Of a stretch of DNA of 64,000 bases, positions 36,349-46,435 are shown piece by piece. The stretch's first letter is position 1. The number at the start of each line of letters is the position of its first letter. Position numbers and translations under genes: made by a program. This stretch comes from Acinetobacter oleivorans DR1 (GTDB taxonomy: Bacteria > Pseudomonadota > Gammaproteobacteria > Pseudomonadales > Moraxellaceae), in the NCBI RefSeq assembly GCF_000196795.1, contig NC_014259.1:3038001-3102000 (forward strand), read 5' to 3'. The notes beneath the pieces are model-generated. The model was not told the origin of the DNA. It did not search any database and saw only the letters and a program-made list of their open reading frames with translations.

Positions 36349-37158
36349 ATGACTCAATATCAGCCTCCGCACATTAATCGTAAACTCAATGTACAAACTT
36401 GGTGGCTGACCGCCCTGCTCATCGCAATCAATGTAGGTTTGTTTGTCTGGCAAATTCTATCTGGAGTCGATATTAGTGACCCAGCCATGAAAGATGCTAT
36501 TCATTGGGGAGCTGATTTTACACCACTTACTTTTTCTGGGCAGCCTGAACGTCTATTTACCAGCATGTTTTTTCATTTTGGTCTAGTCCATCTCATGCTC
36601 AACATGTGGGCCTTATATATTTTCGGTAATGTTGCCGAGTCACTATTTGGTCGCTTCTATTTTGTAGGCATGTATTTACTTGCTGGCTTATTTGGTAGCC
36701 TTTTAAGTAGTTATATGACCATTCAAAATGGACATGAATTACTGCAACATTTTGACCAGAGCTTACTTCCTCATGTCAGTGCAGGTGCTTCAGGCGCCGT
36801 AATGGGATTAGGGGCTGCGTTAACAGTACTTTCCTTATTTCCACCACTTCCACATCAAGCCTACATACTCGATAAAAAAGCATTAATAATGATTATGGCA
36901 ATCAACCTTATTTTTGGTTTTGTCGCAACTGGTATTAATAATGCCGCACATATTGGCGGCATGGTTATTGGGGCATTTCTTGCACTGATGTGGTACTTAA
37001 GCTACGTCAGTAAGTTTAAAAGTGTGCTCAAGATTTTAGGCTTATTAGGCGCAGTAATCATTACGGGTGGTTTTTATATGTACTGTGTACAACTCAACTC
37101 ACCTTTACTTCCGTTATGGCATGAAATCATCATCCAAAATCCTGGAATTATCCCTTAA
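36349..37158 (+). CDS. Rhomboid-family intramembrane serine protease
   Basis: A 269-residue membrane protein with six to seven hydrophobic helices. The catalytic Ser148 is in GASGAVMG and His201 in NNAAHIGG; HFGLVHLMLNMWALYIFG carries the conserved His/Asn loop residues. It probably cleaves membrane protein substrates in the inner membrane; targets are unknown. Its stop ends one base from the convergent FtsX-type permease gene, without a separate terminator. A second rhomboid lies at 47232. Confidence 0.93.
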   Translation: MTQYQPPHINRKLNVQTWWLTALLIAINVGLFVWQILSGVDISDPAMKDAIHWGADFTPLTFSGQPERLFTSMFFHFGLVHLMLNMWALYIFGNVAESLFGRFYFVGMYLLAGLFGSLLSSYMTIQNGHELLQHFDQSLLPHVSAGASGAVMGLGAALTVLSLFPPLPHQAYILDKKALIMIMAINLIFGFVATGINNAAHIGGMVIGAFLALMWYLSYVSKFKSVLKILGLLGAVIITGGFYMYCVQLNSPLLPLWHEIIIQNPGIIP

Positions 37159-37159
37159 G

Positions 37160-39619
37160 TTACAGCTGATTTAATTCTCTTAAGCTTTGTAAAGGTGGTA
37201 AGTTGCAAAGATAACCGAGTCGATAACGACCTATCAACGCACAAATCAGCATCATGCCAAGAGGTAAAATCAGCCATATTTCAAAATGCCACTGTATTGC
37301 CATATTCATTTTATAACTGGCAATCGCACTAATCACTTCCGCAAAACAGCAGGCAATTATGCCTGCTAACAGACCAAGAAACCCAATCTCAAAACTAAGC
37401 ATTTGCTTCATTTTATTTTTAGATAAACCAAATGAGCGTAACAAAGCAACCTCACGGCGTCGCTCATCCATTAATAGGTTTAAACATGCAATCAGTACCA
37501 ATACGCCTGAAAAACCTACCAACGCTGCCAGTACAGTCACTATTTTGACCAAGACATTCATTAAGCGTTTTACTTCATCCAAGATTCGATCCACATCAAT
37601 AAATACTGTATTTGAAAATTGCTGAATAATATTGATCATTTTTGGTTGGTCTTGCTTAGGTACATAAAAACTGCCTAAATAACTTCCAGCATTTTCATCT
37701 AAAGTTTTAGGAGAAAAAATAAAGAAAAAGTTAGGGCTAAAGCTTTCCCACTCTACACTCCGAAAATTCACAACTTTGGCTTGTAATGTACCTTCGGGCA
37801 GGCTAAAGGTCAGCTTGTCTCCAATTTGGATTCCTAAACTTTCGGCAGTTTTACTTTCGACTGAAACTTGTCCCACGCCATTAAACTGAGCTTGTCCTTT
37901 TGTAATTGCGTTGTCATTCGGTAATTGATTTGATTGCGTTAAATTCAATTCACGGCGCAAAGAGTTATTTTGTTTAATGGCTTCTTCTGAAAAAGGTACA
38001 TCATTCTTTGCTACCAGTCGGCCTCGGATATTTGGATATAGCGGCGTGCTTTGCCAACCATGTAGCTTTAATTGCTGCTCAAAAGGTTTTAAATCGAATG
38101 GAGGTAAACCATATACAAATTGATTCGGGGTTCCTTCAGGAAGCTGTTGCTGCCAACGCTGTAATAAATCTGTTCTTAATACGCTTAATACAGTAATGAG
38201 GCTTAAGCCTAAAGCCAGTGCAGTAATTTGTAAGGCACTTTGTGAGGGTGAACGAATATAAAAAGACAAACGATTTTTCATCTTTTTTAAACTACGAAGC
38301 ACGAGCCAAACAACGGTATACAACAAAATACAAAGCACGATAATCGCAGCCAAAACCATAATGCTGAGCATCAAGTTTTCACTCAACACCAAACTAAAAA
38401 CAATCAGGCTGCTAATGCCAGCAAAAAACATAAAGAATAATGATTTTCGAGATTTGACTTCTTCGCGAATCACCCGAATTGGAGGTGTATTTAAAAGCTC
38501 CCAAATGCTTGGCAAAATAAAACCGAGCAGCACAATCACACTCGTAAAAATAGCGATTGGTAAAGGACCAAGTAAAAGTGGTATTAGCGAAAAACTTAAC
38601 TCTAATTGAGGAATCAATTGCAGCATAAGTTGCAGCAGTCCATACCCCATGACTAAACCTAATAGGCTGCCCATCACAATTGAAATCGCACTGACAATAC
38701 AAAGCAATCCAATATAGGCCCATAAAATTTGGAACTTACTAGCGCCTAAGCATCTAAGAAGTGCAATATGATCTTGGTTTTGCTGAACATATCTTTGACT
38801 CGTTAAAGCGATGGCAATTCCACACAACAAAATCGTTAAAATATTGGCTAATTGCAAAAAGGTATCTAGGTTTTCAAGCGGGCGTAATAACCGACTATTT
38901 GATTCACTCGCATCACGTAAACGTAGACCCGCCGCTTCATCTGTTTCTTTAGAAGGTTGATGCTGTTGCTTAAATTGCTTACTAAAGCTCTGAATTTGTT
39001 CAGGTTGACCAGACATTAACAGTCGATAATCGATTCTACTGCCCGTTTGAATTGCATGCGTTTTAGCAATATCAGCTTGATGAATAATCACAGTAGGTGA
39101 AAAGCCTGAAAAACCGAGCTCTTGATTTGAATCACGCACAATCACGCCGCTAAAACGGAAGGTACCGTCAGCAATAGAAACAATATCTCCTCTTTTTACT
39201 TTTAATAAGTCCGCAGCTCTTTGACTTAGCCAGACTTCACCAGATTGAATCGCTTGAGTTTTTGGCGCAATTTCAAGCTGTCCTCTGAGTGGAAATGCAG
39301 GTTCTATCGCTTTTACATTGACCATAACAAACTGATCTTGTGTATGAGCCATAGAACTAAATAGAGTGACATTGGTTTGCTTTAAACCAAGCTGCTCTGC
39401 TCTTTGTTTCCATGGCTGTTCGATAGGCTCGTTATTCGACAGAACTAAATCAGCACCTAACATTTGCGAAGCTTGCAGACTGACTGCATTTTTAACTTGG
39501 TCATTACTAAATTTCAGGGCTGTGGTTGCGCTAATCGCAAGCGATAAAGCAATAATGAGTAAATATAATCCACCCGTACGAAAACTTTGTAGCAAAAGTG
39601 GTTTTAGAAGATTACGCAT
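37160..39619 (-). CDS. FtsX-family ABC transporter permease (YbbP-like)
   Basis: An 819-residue permease with an N-terminal membrane span, a periplasmic domain, and FtsX-type membrane blocks of three or more helices (about 255-360 and 690-800). Each has the typical LLRCLGASK/LLRSFGLSK loop. It starts three bases after the stop of the ATPase gene, so the two make one exporter. The arrangement ybbA-ybbP divergent from tesA is the same as in E. coli. The substrate is unknown; lipoprotein- or lipid-related export is often suggested. Confidence 0.9.
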   Translation of the reverse strand: MRNLLKPLLLQSFRTGGLYLLIIALSLAISATTALKFSNDQVKNAVSLQASQMLGADLVLSNNEPIEQPWKQRAEQLGLKQTNVTLFSSMAHTQDQFVMVNVKAIEPAFPLRGQLEIAPKTQAIQSGEVWLSQRAADLLKVKRGDIVSIADGTFRFSGVIVRDSNQELGFSGFSPTVIIHQADIAKTHAIQTGSRIDYRLLMSGQPEQIQSFSKQFKQQHQPSKETDEAAGLRLRDASESNSRLLRPLENLDTFLQLANILTILLCGIAIALTSQRYVQQNQDHIALLRCLGASKFQILWAYIGLLCIVSAISIVMGSLLGLVMGYGLLQLMLQLIPQLELSFSLIPLLLGPLPIAIFTSVIVLLGFILPSIWELLNTPPIRVIREEVKSRKSLFFMFFAGISSLIVFSLVLSENLMLSIMVLAAIIVLCILLYTVVWLVLRSLKKMKNRLSFYIRSPSQSALQITALALGLSLITVLSVLRTDLLQRWQQQLPEGTPNQFVYGLPPFDLKPFEQQLKLHGWQSTPLYPNIRGRLVAKNDVPFSEEAIKQNNSLRRELNLTQSNQLPNDNAITKGQAQFNGVGQVSVESKTAESLGIQIGDKLTFSLPEGTLQAKVVNFRSVEWESFSPNFFFIFSPKTLDENAGSYLGSFYVPKQDQPKMINIIQQFSNTVFIDVDRILDEVKRLMNVLVKIVTVLAALVGFSGVLVLIACLNLLMDERRREVALLRSFGLSKNKMKQMLSFEIGFLGLLAGIIACCFAEVISAIASYKMNMAIQWHFEIWLILPLGMMLICALIGRYRLGYLCNLPPLQSLRELNQL

Positions 39620-39622
39620 AAT

Positions 39623-40315
39623 TTAACCACCCTGTACTGTCTTTAGTCGGCCATCATCTAACTCAACATGGCGCTGACAAAGAGCAGCCAAATTACGATC
39701 ATGGGTCACTAAAATCAGAGTCGTACCTAACTCTCGGTTTAAATCAAAGAGCAAACTTTCAATTTCTTGTGCTGTCTGACCATCTAAGTTTCCGGTAGGT
39801 TCATCCGCAAAAATAATTTGTGGTTCTGCAATAAGAGCTCGTGCAATCGCCACGCGTTGTTGCTCCCCTCCAGATAAGACTTTAGGCGTTTGTTCAACCT
39901 GACGACTAAGACCTACTCGATGCAACCAATCTAAAGCTTTTTTCTCGGCGGTTTTATAATCAAAATCTTTACGTAATCGTAAAGGCAACATCACATTTTC
40001 AAGCGCACTCAACTGAGGTAAAAGTTGAAAAGACTGAAATACGAAACCAATATGCTGCATTCTGATTTGGGCACGTTGTTCCTCTGTTAATTGATGAACA
40101 GCTTGACCACACAGCCAAACTTCACCTTCAGAGGGTTGATCTAAAGTTGCCAAAATTCCCAATAATGTTGATTTACCTGAACCAGAACGCCCAGTAATTG
40201 CCACCTGTTCCCCTTCAAAAATCTCTAAATCGATATCTTTTAAAATCGTAAACTGATTTTGGTTAATCTGAATAGTTTGTGTAACTTGATGGGCAGCAAT
40301 GATGGGTTGTGGCAT
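39623..40315 (-). CDS. ABC transporter ATP-binding protein (YbbA-like)
   Basis: A 230-residue LolD/MacB-type ATPase with Walker A GRSGSGKST, signature LSGGEQQRVAIARAL, Walker B IIFADEPTGNLD and the switch His in LVTHD. It pairs with the FtsX permease immediately downstream. Divergent from tesA across 44 bases. Confidence 0.94.
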   Translation of the reverse strand: MPQPIIAAHQVTQTIQINQNQFTILKDIDLEIFEGEQVAITGRSGSGKSTLLGILATLDQPSEGEVWLCGQAVHQLTEEQRAQIRMQHIGFVFQSFQLLPQLSALENVMLPLRLRKDFDYKTAEKKALDWLHRVGLSRQVEQTPKVLSGGEQQRVAIARALIAEPQIIFADEPTGNLDGQTAQEIESLLFDLNRELGTTLILVTHDRNLAALCQRHVELDDGRLKTVQGG

Positions 40316-40359
40316 GATGTAAAAAGTCCTATGTATTCAGAATCAGGGTCGAAGTACAA

Positions 40360-40983
40360 ATGTATAAATCTTTTTTGATTGGTTCTAAAAGCATCATGCT
40401 CATCTCATTAAGTATGCTGCCTATGCTTGTATCGGCGAAAACTATTTTAATTTTAGGAGATAGTATTAGTGCCGGTTACGGAATTGATCCCAAACAAGGT
40501 TGGGTACAATTACTGCAAAAACGCTTAGACCAACAGTATCCCAAACAACACAAAGTGGTCAATGCAAGTGTTAGTGGAGAAACAACCAGCGGCGCTTTAG
40601 CCCGATTACCTAAGCTATTACAGACTTATAAGCCCAATGTGGTCGTGATTGAATTAGGCGGAAATGATGGCTTACGTGGTCAACCACCTCAAATGATTCA
40701 AAAAAATCTTGATCAGCTCATTCAGTTAAGTCAGAAACAAAAAGCCCAAGTTATTCTTTTTGGCATGAAAATTCCGCCAAATTATGGGGCTGCGTATAGC
40801 AAAGCTTTTGAAAATAACTATAAAGTTGTCAGCCAAAAATATCAGGTGAAATTACTACCATTTTTTCTTGATGGAGTCGCAGGTCAAAAACAGCTTATGC
40901 AAAATGACTTGATTCATCCAAATGCTCAAGCACAATCAAAATTACTTAATTTAGCTTATCCATATATAAAAGGTGCCCTGTAG
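40360..40983 (+). CDS. tesA: TesA-like SGNH hydrolase (thioesterase/lysophospholipase/arylesterase)
   Basis: A 207-residue exported esterase. The signal peptide ends at VSA before KTILILGDS. SGNH blocks are visible: GDSISAGYG (Ser), SGETTSGA (Gly), GGNDGLRG (Asn) and DLIHPNAQA (Asp/His). In E. coli TesA is periplasmic and hydrolyses acyl-CoA and lysophospholipids. The E. coli synteny with ybbA-ybbP is kept. The terminator overlaps its last codons. Confidence 0.93.
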   Translation: MYKSFLIGSKSIMLISLSMLPMLVSAKTILILGDSISAGYGIDPKQGWVQLLQKRLDQQYPKQHKVVNASVSGETTSGALARLPKLLQTYKPNVVVIELGGNDGLRGQPPQMIQKNLDQLIQLSQKQKAQVILFGMKIPPNYGAAYSKAFENNYKVVSQKYQVKLLPFFLDGVAGQKQLMQNDLIHPNAQAQSKLLNLAYPYIKGAL

Positions 40984-40994
40984 GCACCTTTTAG
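40968..40994 (+). terminator. Terminator overlapping the tesA stop codon
   Basis: 10-bp stem AAAAGGTGCC/GGCACCTTTT with the tesA stop inside the hairpin. Confidence 0.85.
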
Positions 40995-41018
40995 TTTTAA
41001 GCATTATTATTAATATAA

Positions 41019-41633
41019 TCAGAAATCAAAGAAGGTTACTTCACCAGTTTCTAGCGAATATTCTGCACCAACAACAATCAACTCACCTTTCGCAATCAGG
41101 CTCTCTAACACAGCCGAACCATGACGTAATTGATTGACCGAAGCAAAAACGTTTGAACGTACCGCATGACATGAAAGTTTTTTCAAATCATTTTTTAAAT
41201 CAGTCTGCATTAAAATTTCAACTGACGGACGAACACGGTTCACAATCGACATTAAGTTAGATGATGGCGGGTGATCAGGATTCATTAACGTATCAATTGT
41301 CGCCTGAATAGCGCCACAATGACTATGTCCTAATACAACAACAACTGGACAGTCATAGCGTTCTGCCGCGAACTCAACACTACCAACTTGTGATGGAGCA
41401 ACCACATTACCAGCAACACGGATTACGAATAAGTCACCAAGACCTTGATCAAATACCATTTCTGCTGGAACACGTGAATCTGAACAACCTAATACAATCG
41501 CAAACGGATTTTGATCCTTTGCCATTTCAGCGCGTTCATGATGCGATAAGGTTTTTGCAAGGGAACTATTTCCATTTACAAATCGTTGATTACCAGCTTT
41601 CAGACGATCTAAAACTTCTTGCGCGGTAGGCAT
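41019..41633 (-). CDS. Beta-class carbonic anhydrase
   Basis: Converts CO2 and water to bicarbonate. With the ATG at 41633 the protein has 204 residues; Zn ligands are Cys50 (GCSDSR, with the Asp52-Arg54 dyad), His103 and Cys106 (GHSHCGA). A TTG start at 41657 would add eight residues but has no better ribosome binding site. Cytoplasmic; no signal peptide. The gene is alone. Confidence 0.94.
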   Translation of the reverse strand: MPTAQEVLDRLKAGNQRFVNGNSSLAKTLSHHERAEMAKDQNPFAIVLGCSDSRVPAEMVFDQGLGDLFVIRVAGNVVAPSQVGSVEFAAERYDCPVVVVLGHSHCGAIQATIDTLMNPDHPPSSNLMSIVNRVRPSVEILMQTDLKNDLKKLSCHAVRSNVFASVNQLRHGSAVLESLIAKGELIVVGAEYSLETGEVTFFDF

Positions 41634-41918
41634 TTTATATTTCCATTGTTTTTTCAAGGTTGGAAATCATTTTAATGTGTCAAAATTTGAATGTCACTGA
41701 CAAAAAATTAAATCCTTTTCCAGGAAAAAATTTAAAAATACGATCTCTATTTGAATGTAATGTTTATCGCAAATTCCTTACTGTTTAGCGAAAAAATAGA
41801 CATACATTGGTTCTCGGATTGACTATAATTTTTCTCCTTTTGATCATTTGGCAAATGACTCATTGGCAAAGTTTTTCAATAATTTTCAAACTCGCTTATG
41901 CCTCAAGGATGAAATCTT

Positions 41919-42944
41919 ATGACGACGCTGTTTGTATCAACCAAAACGACCATAAAGAAAACAGCTATAGTACTTGCCTTGGCTTGTAGCCTTACAACAA
42001 TAACAGGTGTTTTTCAGACGCAAGCAGCTGATACCATAGATATAAACTTTCAGAATATTTTACAGCAAGAGCGCAGTTGGGCAGGTTTACAAAGTAAAAG
42101 TTTAAAAGTTGGCGAGGTGACATGGTCATATAGTGAAGATGGTTCTACGGCTAAACCGACATTGCTTCTTATTCATGGATTAGGAGGGAGTCGTGATAAC
42201 TGGAACCGAGTTGCACGTTATCTCACAGCAAATTACCACGTTATTATTCCAGACTTACCTGGTAGTGGTGAAACCTTAGTTGCACAGGATTTCGACTACT
42301 CAGTACCTAATCTTGCCGAAAAGTTACGTCGATTTGTTGAAGCTGCAAATTTAAAAGGCCCAATTCACATTGCTGGCCACTCACTTGGTGGTTCAATTGC
42401 CCTACTCTATGCTGGACAATATCCTTTTGAAACCAAAAGTCTATTCTTGGTTGATAGTGGCGGTATTTTCCGCTCTGCAAATACAATTTATCTAAAAGAT
42501 CCAGCCTACTTAAAACAACTTTTAGTATCAAAAAAAGGTGACTTTAACTATTTGTTAAAGCAAACCATGTTTAATCCTCCATTTATTCCTAAAGAGTTCC
42601 TTCAAGCTCAAGAAAAGCTGATGATTAATCAGGCGCCTCAAACGCAAAAACTGGTTGATCAGCTTATTGCACTCAATAAAGTCTACACGCCAGATTCATT
42701 TGCAGTTCTTACCAAGACAATCGATGCACCAACACTGATTTTATGGGGCAAGCAAGATAAGATTATTAACGTAGAAGTAGCAAGTGAACTAAAACGACTT
42801 TTAAAGAATGCCCAGCCTCCAGTTATTTTAGAGAATGTCGGCCATATGCCAATATTGGAAGCCGAGCAGCTGGTTATTCAACAATATGTACCGTTTTTAC
42901 TGAAAGTAGAAACAAATCAGTCTTTAAAAACGACTACACCTTAA
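41919..42944 (+). CDS. Exported lipase-like alpha/beta-hydrolase
   Basis: A 341-residue protein with an N-terminal membrane-targeting segment (about 12-37, likely cleaved after QTQAA). The alpha/beta-hydrolase fold has LLIHGLGGSRDNW, nucleophile Ser155 in GHSLGG, Asp in LWGKQDKI and His in ENVGHMP. It resembles the Moraxella/Psychrobacter lipase group. AAGGA precedes the ATG. The next gene starts 26 bases later, so they are probably co-transcribed. Confidence 0.85.
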   Translation: MTTLFVSTKTTIKKTAIVLALACSLTTITGVFQTQAADTIDINFQNILQQERSWAGLQSKSLKVGEVTWSYSEDGSTAKPTLLLIHGLGGSRDNWNRVARYLTANYHVIIPDLPGSGETLVAQDFDYSVPNLAEKLRRFVEAANLKGPIHIAGHSLGGSIALLYAGQYPFETKSLFLVDSGGIFRSANTIYLKDPAYLKQLLVSKKGDFNYLLKQTMFNPPFIPKEFLQAQEKLMINQAPQTQKLVDQLIALNKVYTPDSFAVLTKTIDAPTLILWGKQDKIINVEVASELKRLLKNAQPPVILENVGHMPILEAEQLVIQQYVPFLLKVETNQSLKTTTP

Positions 42945-42970
42945 ATAAAACTTCGGACTTGTGAGACCTT

Positions 42971-43978
42971 ATGTCTACCCAACCGCTTATAGAAAAACTC
43001 ATTGAAGCTCATCTTGATTTTTTAGATGAGGAATTTGCTCAGCCCCAAATTATTCAACAAGAATTTGAGCAATTTTATCATTGGTTGGGTAGTCGGCAAC
43101 TACAACACCTCTGGACCTTTGAACAAATCCAGCAGCTGATTCAAAAACAGATTTTAGAAACTCCTGCTTCTGATTTTCTGCTTGAACAAATTGCAGAACA
43201 TATTCGCTTTGCACTTATTCATCCAGCCAATGAAAATACAACAATTGAAGATGTTATTCCTGTTTTAACAATTGATGGAATTGCGCAATACGTTGCAAGT
43301 AAAGAAGAGCATCGTAAAAAAATCATTAAAACGATTGTGAATAATCCTGCATTTTCAGCACTCTTGACTCAATTGATTCAACAAACAATGCATGATTACT
43401 TAGATGAATCTATGTCAAAACGTGTGCCGGGTGTAGGCCGTTTTATGAAAATGGGGAAATCTGTTCTAGAAACAGTGACTGATTCAAATCTAGATGACAC
43501 GATTAATCATTATTTGCAAAAGAATATTTTAAAACTAAGTCAAATGAGTGAGCGCGTTTTAAACCAACATTTTGACAATGACAAGCTCTATCATTTTCAG
43601 GCAAATGTTTGGCATAAAGTTAAATCTATGCCACTTTCTGTCTTGAAAAACTATGTAGAAGTTCAAGATTTATCAAAAACTGTAGGTTTAGGACACGAGA
43701 TTTGGGATCACATTCGTCAAACTGATTACCTCAAACAACAAGTCCATGATGGTGTTTACACGTGGTATGTTCGAAATCAGGAACGTAATTTTGACTTGCT
43801 ACTGCGTGATCTCAATATTAATGAAAGTTTAATTCAACATGAACTGACTCAGTTGCTTGTGCCTGTATTACAGCAATTAGTTACAACGGGACATTTAAGA
43901 CGTCGTGCTCGCGTGTATTTAGAGAAATTTTATTATTCTGAAAAAGCATTAAATATTATCAATAACAAAGGCGCTTAA
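42971..43978 (+). CDS. Conserved hypothetical protein, downstream of the lipase-like gene
   Basis: A 335-residue soluble protein, nearly all helical, rich in Gln, His and Leu. It has no signal peptide and no membrane span. I recognise no domain; it is not a typical lipase foldase (Lif), which would have a membrane anchor. Its operon position suggests co-expression with the hydrolase. Its stop codon lies inside the terminator hairpin. Confidence 0.7.
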   Translation: MSTQPLIEKLIEAHLDFLDEEFAQPQIIQQEFEQFYHWLGSRQLQHLWTFEQIQQLIQKQILETPASDFLLEQIAEHIRFALIHPANENTTIEDVIPVLTIDGIAQYVASKEEHRKKIIKTIVNNPAFSALLTQLIQQTMHDYLDESMSKRVPGVGRFMKMGKSVLETVTDSNLDDTINHYLQKNILKLSQMSERVLNQHFDNDKLYHFQANVWHKVKSMPLSVLKNYVEVQDLSKTVGLGHEIWDHIRQTDYLKQQVHDGVYTWYVRNQERNFDLLLRDLNINESLIQHELTQLLVPVLQQLVTTGHLRRRARVYLEKFYYSEKALNIINNKGA

Positions 43979-43990
43979 AGCGCCTTTGTT
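43964..43990. terminator. Hairpin terminator spanning the stop codon of the 42971 gene
   Basis: 11-bp perfect stem AACAAAGGCGC/GCGCCTTTGTT, loop TTAAA. The following T tract is modest. It sits between convergent genes. Confidence 0.7.
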
Positions 43991-44001
43991 ATTTGTCTTG
44001 A

Positions 44002-46266
44002 TTAGAAAGAATATTTTAAAGAAGCGTAATAAGCTCGACCTGGCTCATTGTAGGTTTGGCTGATCGAATTACTGTCTCTTAAAATTTGTTTATCAAACAA
44101 GTTACTTACGCCAACACGCGTACTAATATTGTCTGAAATTTTATAACCAACATTAATTCCAGCAGTACTATAGCTTTTTACAGTACTTGGCTTAATCGCA
44201 GAATTTGTTCCACCTGAACCAATGCCCGATTCGAGTCTATTTTCAGCGAACTGGCGAGATTTTTGACGGCCATATTGAGTGAATACAAAATTCACATCTA
44301 ACTGATCTGTAATGTCGTAATCAAAAATCGAGTTAATCGTATAATTTGGCACTAAAGATAATGGGTTACCCGTTTGCTTATCTTTCGAGTCCATCATGTA
44401 AGTAAAGTTATTGGTCCAACGAATATCGCCAAAGTCTAACCCCAAACTTCCTTCAAAACCTTGAATTAATGCTTTAGGCGTATTTTCCCAGCGTAAGATA
44501 TTCCACTTGGTATTGGTCACAGCTCCTGTATTTGCATTGGTGCTTGAACCATCAACTGTTCCGACAACATTTGTACCGGCCACAATCTTATCTTTATAGT
44601 CGTTACGGAACCAAGTTAAGCTCGCATTCACGATATCTTTTTGGAACTGGATACCGAGCTCTTTGTTTACCGAAGTTTCTGGTTTTAAATCACCATTACC
44701 TTGCAACAAGCACCGTGACTCAATATTGGCCGGGCAACCATTGCCGTTCGTACTGAGTAAGTATCCTTCGGCATTTTGATACATGTTTGGTGCTTTATAC
44801 GCTTTTGCTACCCCACCTTTTAAAGTGAAATAATCATTGAGTCTTTGAGTAATGTTTAAGCTTGGGCTCCAGTTAGAACCAGATTTGCTGTGATCATCGA
44901 AACGCAAACCTATTACGGCATCAGTGCTGTCGGTAAGTTTTAAGTTATCTTCGATATATGCAGAAGCAATACGTGATTCCATTTTACTGCGATTGCCTTT
45001 AGCTAATTGATCGCCGTAACCTGAACCGCTACTGTCTGCTCCCTGATTTGTCGAAATATTATCTTTAAATCTGTCTTCAACCCATTCAGTACCGAGTGTT
45101 AATACGTGTGGTACATAATATTCAAAAGGAATATTGGCTTCACCATTTAACCGAAGAGTTTCTAAGCGTGAAGTGGCTTTGTCATCCAGATTATTAATTT
45201 TTCCTTCTGTGCTGCCGCCCAGACCTTCAGGAAGACGTTTATTGTGAGTTTTATCATATTGAGCAACTAACTTACTTTTACCCCAAGACCAATCCCCTTC
45301 ATGCGTTAATGCATAACTATCGCGGTACATGGTATTGGTTTCTTTACCAATAAGTTCCGAAAGAATCGCATCTGCTTCAGCATTTGCATTTAACTGAGAG
45401 TCACCAGAATAAATATTACCCTGTTTGCTAGAAGATACATCAAGTAAGACAGTTTGTTGATCTGTTGCCTGCCAAGCTAAACGGCCTGAAATATCTTTAT
45501 TTTTAACACCTTCACGGCCAGCTGCGGTACTGCCTATTGATTTATTAATATCGACATCGTCAGCTTCTGTTTTATTGTAATTACCATATAAACGATAAGA
45601 CAAAACGTCTTTAATCAATGGCCCACTTACGTTAAAGCCAACACGATTTGATGCACCTTCTTTAGAGTCTTCAGGTTGTGAAGTATAAAACTCTAATGAG
45701 CCATGGGTTTCATTCGTCACTTTTTTAGTAATGATGTTAACCACACCACCTGCTGCACCCGAACCATAACGAGCTGCGGCTGGTCCGCGTAAAACTTCAA
45801 TCGATTCGATTGCCTCTGCTGGAACCCAGTTTGAATCACCTCGTGTATCACGCTCTCCTTTCCAGCCATAACGAACTGAATTACGAGAGTTAATTGGTTT
45901 TCCATCCACTAAAATGAGCGTGTTTTCAGGCCCCATTCCACGAATATCAATTTGTCTATTATTACCACGCTGCCCCGTTGCACTATTGCCTGTTAAATTA
46001 ACACCCGGCATACGGCGTACATAGTCAGAAATATCATTACGAACTGGTAGTTTTTCTAAATCTTCTTTGGTAATAACCGACACACCGAGCGATTGCTTCA
46101 CTTGCTCTTCAGCAGTTACGAAAATTGTTTCCAATTTCACAGGTTCAGCAGGCTTTTCTAATGCTTGTTCAGCTTGTTCTTGCTCATTTTGTGCAGCATA
46201 AGCCATAGACATCATACTTGCCAGTACTGAAACAGAAAGCACTGACTGGATAATACGCTTCGACAT
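44002..46266 (-). CDS. pirA: TonB-dependent catecholate-siderophore receptor (PirA/FepA type)
   Basis: Outer-membrane receptor for ferric siderophores. The 754-residue protein has a signal peptide ending MSMAYA, a TonB-box region (ETIFVTAEE), the plug domain (about 50-180, ITKEDLEKLPVRNDISDYVR and RQIDIRGMGPENTLILVDGK), a 22-strand-type barrel and a C-terminal Phe (YYASLKYSF). The start at 46266 has GGGA upstream; the TTG at 46278 is less likely. PirA is my best match among Acinetobacter receptors. A Fur box lies upstream. Confidence 0.88.
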   Translation of the reverse strand: MSKRIIQSVLSVSVLASMMSMAYAAQNEQEQAEQALEKPAEPVKLETIFVTAEEQVKQSLGVSVITKEDLEKLPVRNDISDYVRRMPGVNLTGNSATGQRGNNRQIDIRGMGPENTLILVDGKPINSRNSVRYGWKGERDTRGDSNWVPAEAIESIEVLRGPAAARYGSGAAGGVVNIITKKVTNETHGSLEFYTSQPEDSKEGASNRVGFNVSGPLIKDVLSYRLYGNYNKTEADDVDINKSIGSTAAGREGVKNKDISGRLAWQATDQQTVLLDVSSSKQGNIYSGDSQLNANAEADAILSELIGKETNTMYRDSYALTHEGDWSWGKSKLVAQYDKTHNKRLPEGLGGSTEGKINNLDDKATSRLETLRLNGEANIPFEYYVPHVLTLGTEWVEDRFKDNISTNQGADSSGSGYGDQLAKGNRSKMESRIASAYIEDNLKLTDSTDAVIGLRFDDHSKSGSNWSPSLNITQRLNDYFTLKGGVAKAYKAPNMYQNAEGYLLSTNGNGCPANIESRCLLQGNGDLKPETSVNKELGIQFQKDIVNASLTWFRNDYKDKIVAGTNVVGTVDGSSTNANTGAVTNTKWNILRWENTPKALIQGFEGSLGLDFGDIRWTNNFTYMMDSKDKQTGNPLSLVPNYTINSIFDYDITDQLDVNFVFTQYGRQKSRQFAENRLESGIGSGGTNSAIKPSTVKSYSTAGINVGYKISDNISTRVGVSNLFDKQILRDSNSISQTYNEPGRAYYASLKYSF

Positions 46267-46317
46267 AAGTATTCCCAATATATTGATTTATTAAACATCT
46301 CTCATTTTAAGTTCGGC

Positions 46318-46345
46318 ATTGTAACAAATCTAAATAAAATTACAA
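46318..46345 (-). promoter_or_regulatory. Probable sigma-70 promoter of the siderophore receptor gene
   Basis: Minus strand has TTGTAA, 16 bases, then TACAAT, ending about 50 bases before the ATG. The Fur box lies just upstream of the -35. Confidence 0.45.
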
Positions 46346-46350
46346 ATGAT

Positions 46351-46369
46351 ATTGATAATAATTATCATT
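46351..46369 (-). promoter_or_regulatory. Fur box upstream of the siderophore receptor gene
   Basis: Perfect palindrome TGATAAT-A-ATTATCA (46353-46367) in a 19-base match to the Fur consensus GATAATGATAATCATTATC. It predicts repression by Fur-Fe2+ and induction in iron starvation. Confidence 0.85.
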
Positions 46370-46384
46370 ATTTATATTGAATAA

Positions 46385-46408
46385 TAAAAAAACCTCATTG
46401 CGAGGCTT
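46385..46408 (-). terminator. Terminator of nfuA
   Basis: Minus strand: GCCTC-GCAAT-GAGGT stem (one G-U pair) flanked by A and T runs, ending in seven T. Confidence 0.85.
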
Positions 46409-46435
46409 TTTTATGTCACTTTTCAAATAATTTAA

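Noticed and set aside
41807..41989. 60-codon plus-strand ORF with a hydrophobic start before the lipase-like gene
   Set aside because: Starts at TTG without a ribosome binding site and runs out of frame into the well supported lipase start at 41919.
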